A stretch of DNA of 64,000 bases from contig NZ_FNIX01000003.1 in NCBI RefSeq assembly GCF_900104175.1, forward strand, positions 620,001-684,000, given 5' to 3'. The notes below the pieces were generated by a model that was not told where the DNA came from, ran no database searches, and was given only the letters and a program-made list of their open reading frames with translations. The DNA is from Lentzea jiangxiensis (GTDB lineage Bacteria > Actinomycetota > Actinomycetes > Mycobacteriales > Pseudonocardiaceae). Numbering within the stretch: position 1 is the first letter of the stretch; each line of letters opens with the position of its first letter. The position numbers and the translations under genes were made by a program. This document shows positions 58,660-64,000 of this stretch, in pieces.

Positions 58660-59454
58660 TCAGGCTCCGGCGGCTTCGTCCCGGCCGTGTCGTCCGCCGC
58701 TGCCGAGTCCGGCGCCGCCGCGGAGTTCGCGCCGCACGAGATCCGCGATGGTCCCCCACTGGCCCACCGGGAAGAAGTGCCCACCGGGGAACTTCTCCAG
58801 GGCGAATGACCCGGTGGTGTGCCGCGTCCACTCGCTCGCGTCCGGCAGTGGCACGATCGGGTCGTCGGTGCCGGCCAGAACGGTGATCGGCGCGGTGATC
58901 GACGCGAAAGGTTCGCACCTGTAGGTCTCGATCGCCCGGTAGTCGTTGCGCACAACGGGTAGCACCATCGCGCGGAGCTCGGCGTTGCTCAGCGCGCCCG
59001 GTTCGACGCCACCCAACGACTCGATCACCGTGACCATGTCGTCGTCGGACATGAGGTGCACGCCCGCGTTGCGCTGCAGGTGCGGCGCCGCTCGGCCGGA
59101 CGCGAAGAGGTGTGAGACGGGGACGGAGGCGGCCTGCAGCCGTCGCGCCACCTCGAACGCCACCACGGCGCCCATGCTGTGCCCGAAGAGCGCCACCGGC
59201 CGGCTCTTGTCCAGCACCGCGAACACCTCGTCCGCCAGCACGTGCAGGTCGTCGATCGGCTGGTCGCGGAGGCGGTCCAGGCGGCCCGGGTACTGGACCG
59301 CGGACAGCTGGACCTCGCCGGCGAGGTCCATGCGGAGCCTGGTGAACCACCCGGCGGAGCCGCCCGCGTACGGGAAGCACACCAGCTGCGGAGCTTCTTC
59401 GGACGTGGCGCGGAACTTCCTCAACCAGCGGCCGCCTTCAGCGACGTTCGCCAT
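58660..59454 (-). CDS. Type II thioesterase
   Basis: A 264-residue alpha/beta hydrolase. It begins with LVCFPYAGGSAGWFTRL, has the nucleophile GHSMGAVVAFE, Asp in AGTDDPIVP and His in FPGGHFFP, so the triad is complete, unlike the protein at 12.3 kb. Such enzymes clear stalled or wrongly primed carrier proteins of PKS/NRPS lines. I chose ATG 59454, preceded by AGGGAGAT; the frame extends to 59508. It lies downstream of the modular PKS gene but behind a terminator, so it may have its own promoter. Confidence 0.92.
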   Translation of the reverse strand: MANVAEGGRWLRKFRATSEEAPQLVCFPYAGGSAGWFTRLRMDLAGEVQLSAVQYPGRLDRLRDQPIDDLHVLADEVFAVLDKSRPVALFGHSMGAVVAFEVARRLQAASVPVSHLFASGRAAPHLQRNAGVHLMSDDDMVTVIESLGGVEPGALSNAELRAMVLPVVRNDYRAIETYRCEPFASITAPITVLAGTDDPIVPLPDASEWTRHTTGSFALEKFPGGHFFPVGQWGTIADLVRRELRGGAGLGSGGRHGRDEAAGA

Positions 59455-59540
59455 GATCTCCCTTTTCCGATCTTGTTGCTGTGAAGTCGAAACCGTCGTC
59501 GGCGCCAAGCCTCTGCCGCACCGGCTGAGCTCGAGGAGAG

Positions 59541-59568
59541 GCCCGGACCGCGCGGTGGCGGTCCGGGC
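59541..59568 (-). terminator. Terminator after the modular PKS gene
   Basis: Perfect 11-bp stem GCCCGGACCGC / GCGGTCCGGGC with a six-base loop, six bases after the PKS stop. Confidence 0.8.
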
Positions 59569-59574
59569 ACTCGA

Positions 59575-64000
<4,426 letters not shown>

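Overview
The window is high-GC DNA with GTG starts, overlapping stop/start codons and type I polyketide synthases (PKS), as expected for an actinomycete; a Pseudonocardiaceae-like genus is a guess from style only. Almost all of it is one specialised-metabolite locus or several adjoining ones. I see no tRNA, rRNA, transposase, phage gene or CRISPR array.

Left end (1-7.5 kb): the N-terminal part of a PfaD-like double nitronate-monooxygenase/enoyl-reductase protein, cut by the window edge; an HpcH/HpaI aldolase coupled to an M24 metallopeptidase; a divergent SDR; and a minus-strand operon of an unlisted 46-residue acidic peptide, a DcsG-like ATP-grasp ligase and a sugar-phosphate cyclase of the 2-epi-5-epi-valiolone synthase type. 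Next (7.6-21.2 kb) is a six-gene minus-strand operon: PKS (ACP-KS-AT-AT-ACP), NRPS (docking-C-A-PCP), a thioesterase-like protein with Cys in place of Ser, an old-yellow-enzyme-type flavoprotein, a P450 and a salicylate synthase.

Middle (21-31 kb): a decayed ene-reductase, an IclR regulator, a discrete acyltransferase, a glycosyltransferase and a catalytically intact HMG-CoA reductase homologue on the plus strand; then an exported cassette (multicopper oxidase, small membrane protein, secreted double SnoaL-like protein). At 30.7-37.0 kb a tightly coupled operon encodes tyrosine ammonia-lyase, a LmbB2-type tyrosine 3-hydroxylase, a caffeoyl-CoA-type O-methyltransferase, an acyl-CoA ligase fused to an SDR, and a zinc alcohol dehydrogenase. 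Together these could supply a caffeoyl- or feruloyl-type acyl unit.

Right part (37-64 kb): a 1.6 kb intergenic region with an internally deleted second ammonia-lyase; an LLM oxidoreductase/GNAT/polysaccharide-deacetylase operon; a 6-methylsalicylate-type iterative PKS; a PUFA-synthase-like pair (SDR-KS-CLF-KR-DH and AT-ACP); a large LuxR (LAL) regulator; a type II thioesterase; and the 3' part of a modular PKS ending AT-DH-KR-ACP-SDR at the right edge.

Across the gaps I see a recurrent 17-bp inverted repeat, GTTCC-N7-GGAAC, in front of several operons and also in front of the two dead genes. I also see an intergenic repeat family with a covarying 5-bp stem. Functions are read from motifs and remembered families; nothing was searched or computed. 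Coordinates of short sites between about 54.3 and 55.7 kb may be off by one base.
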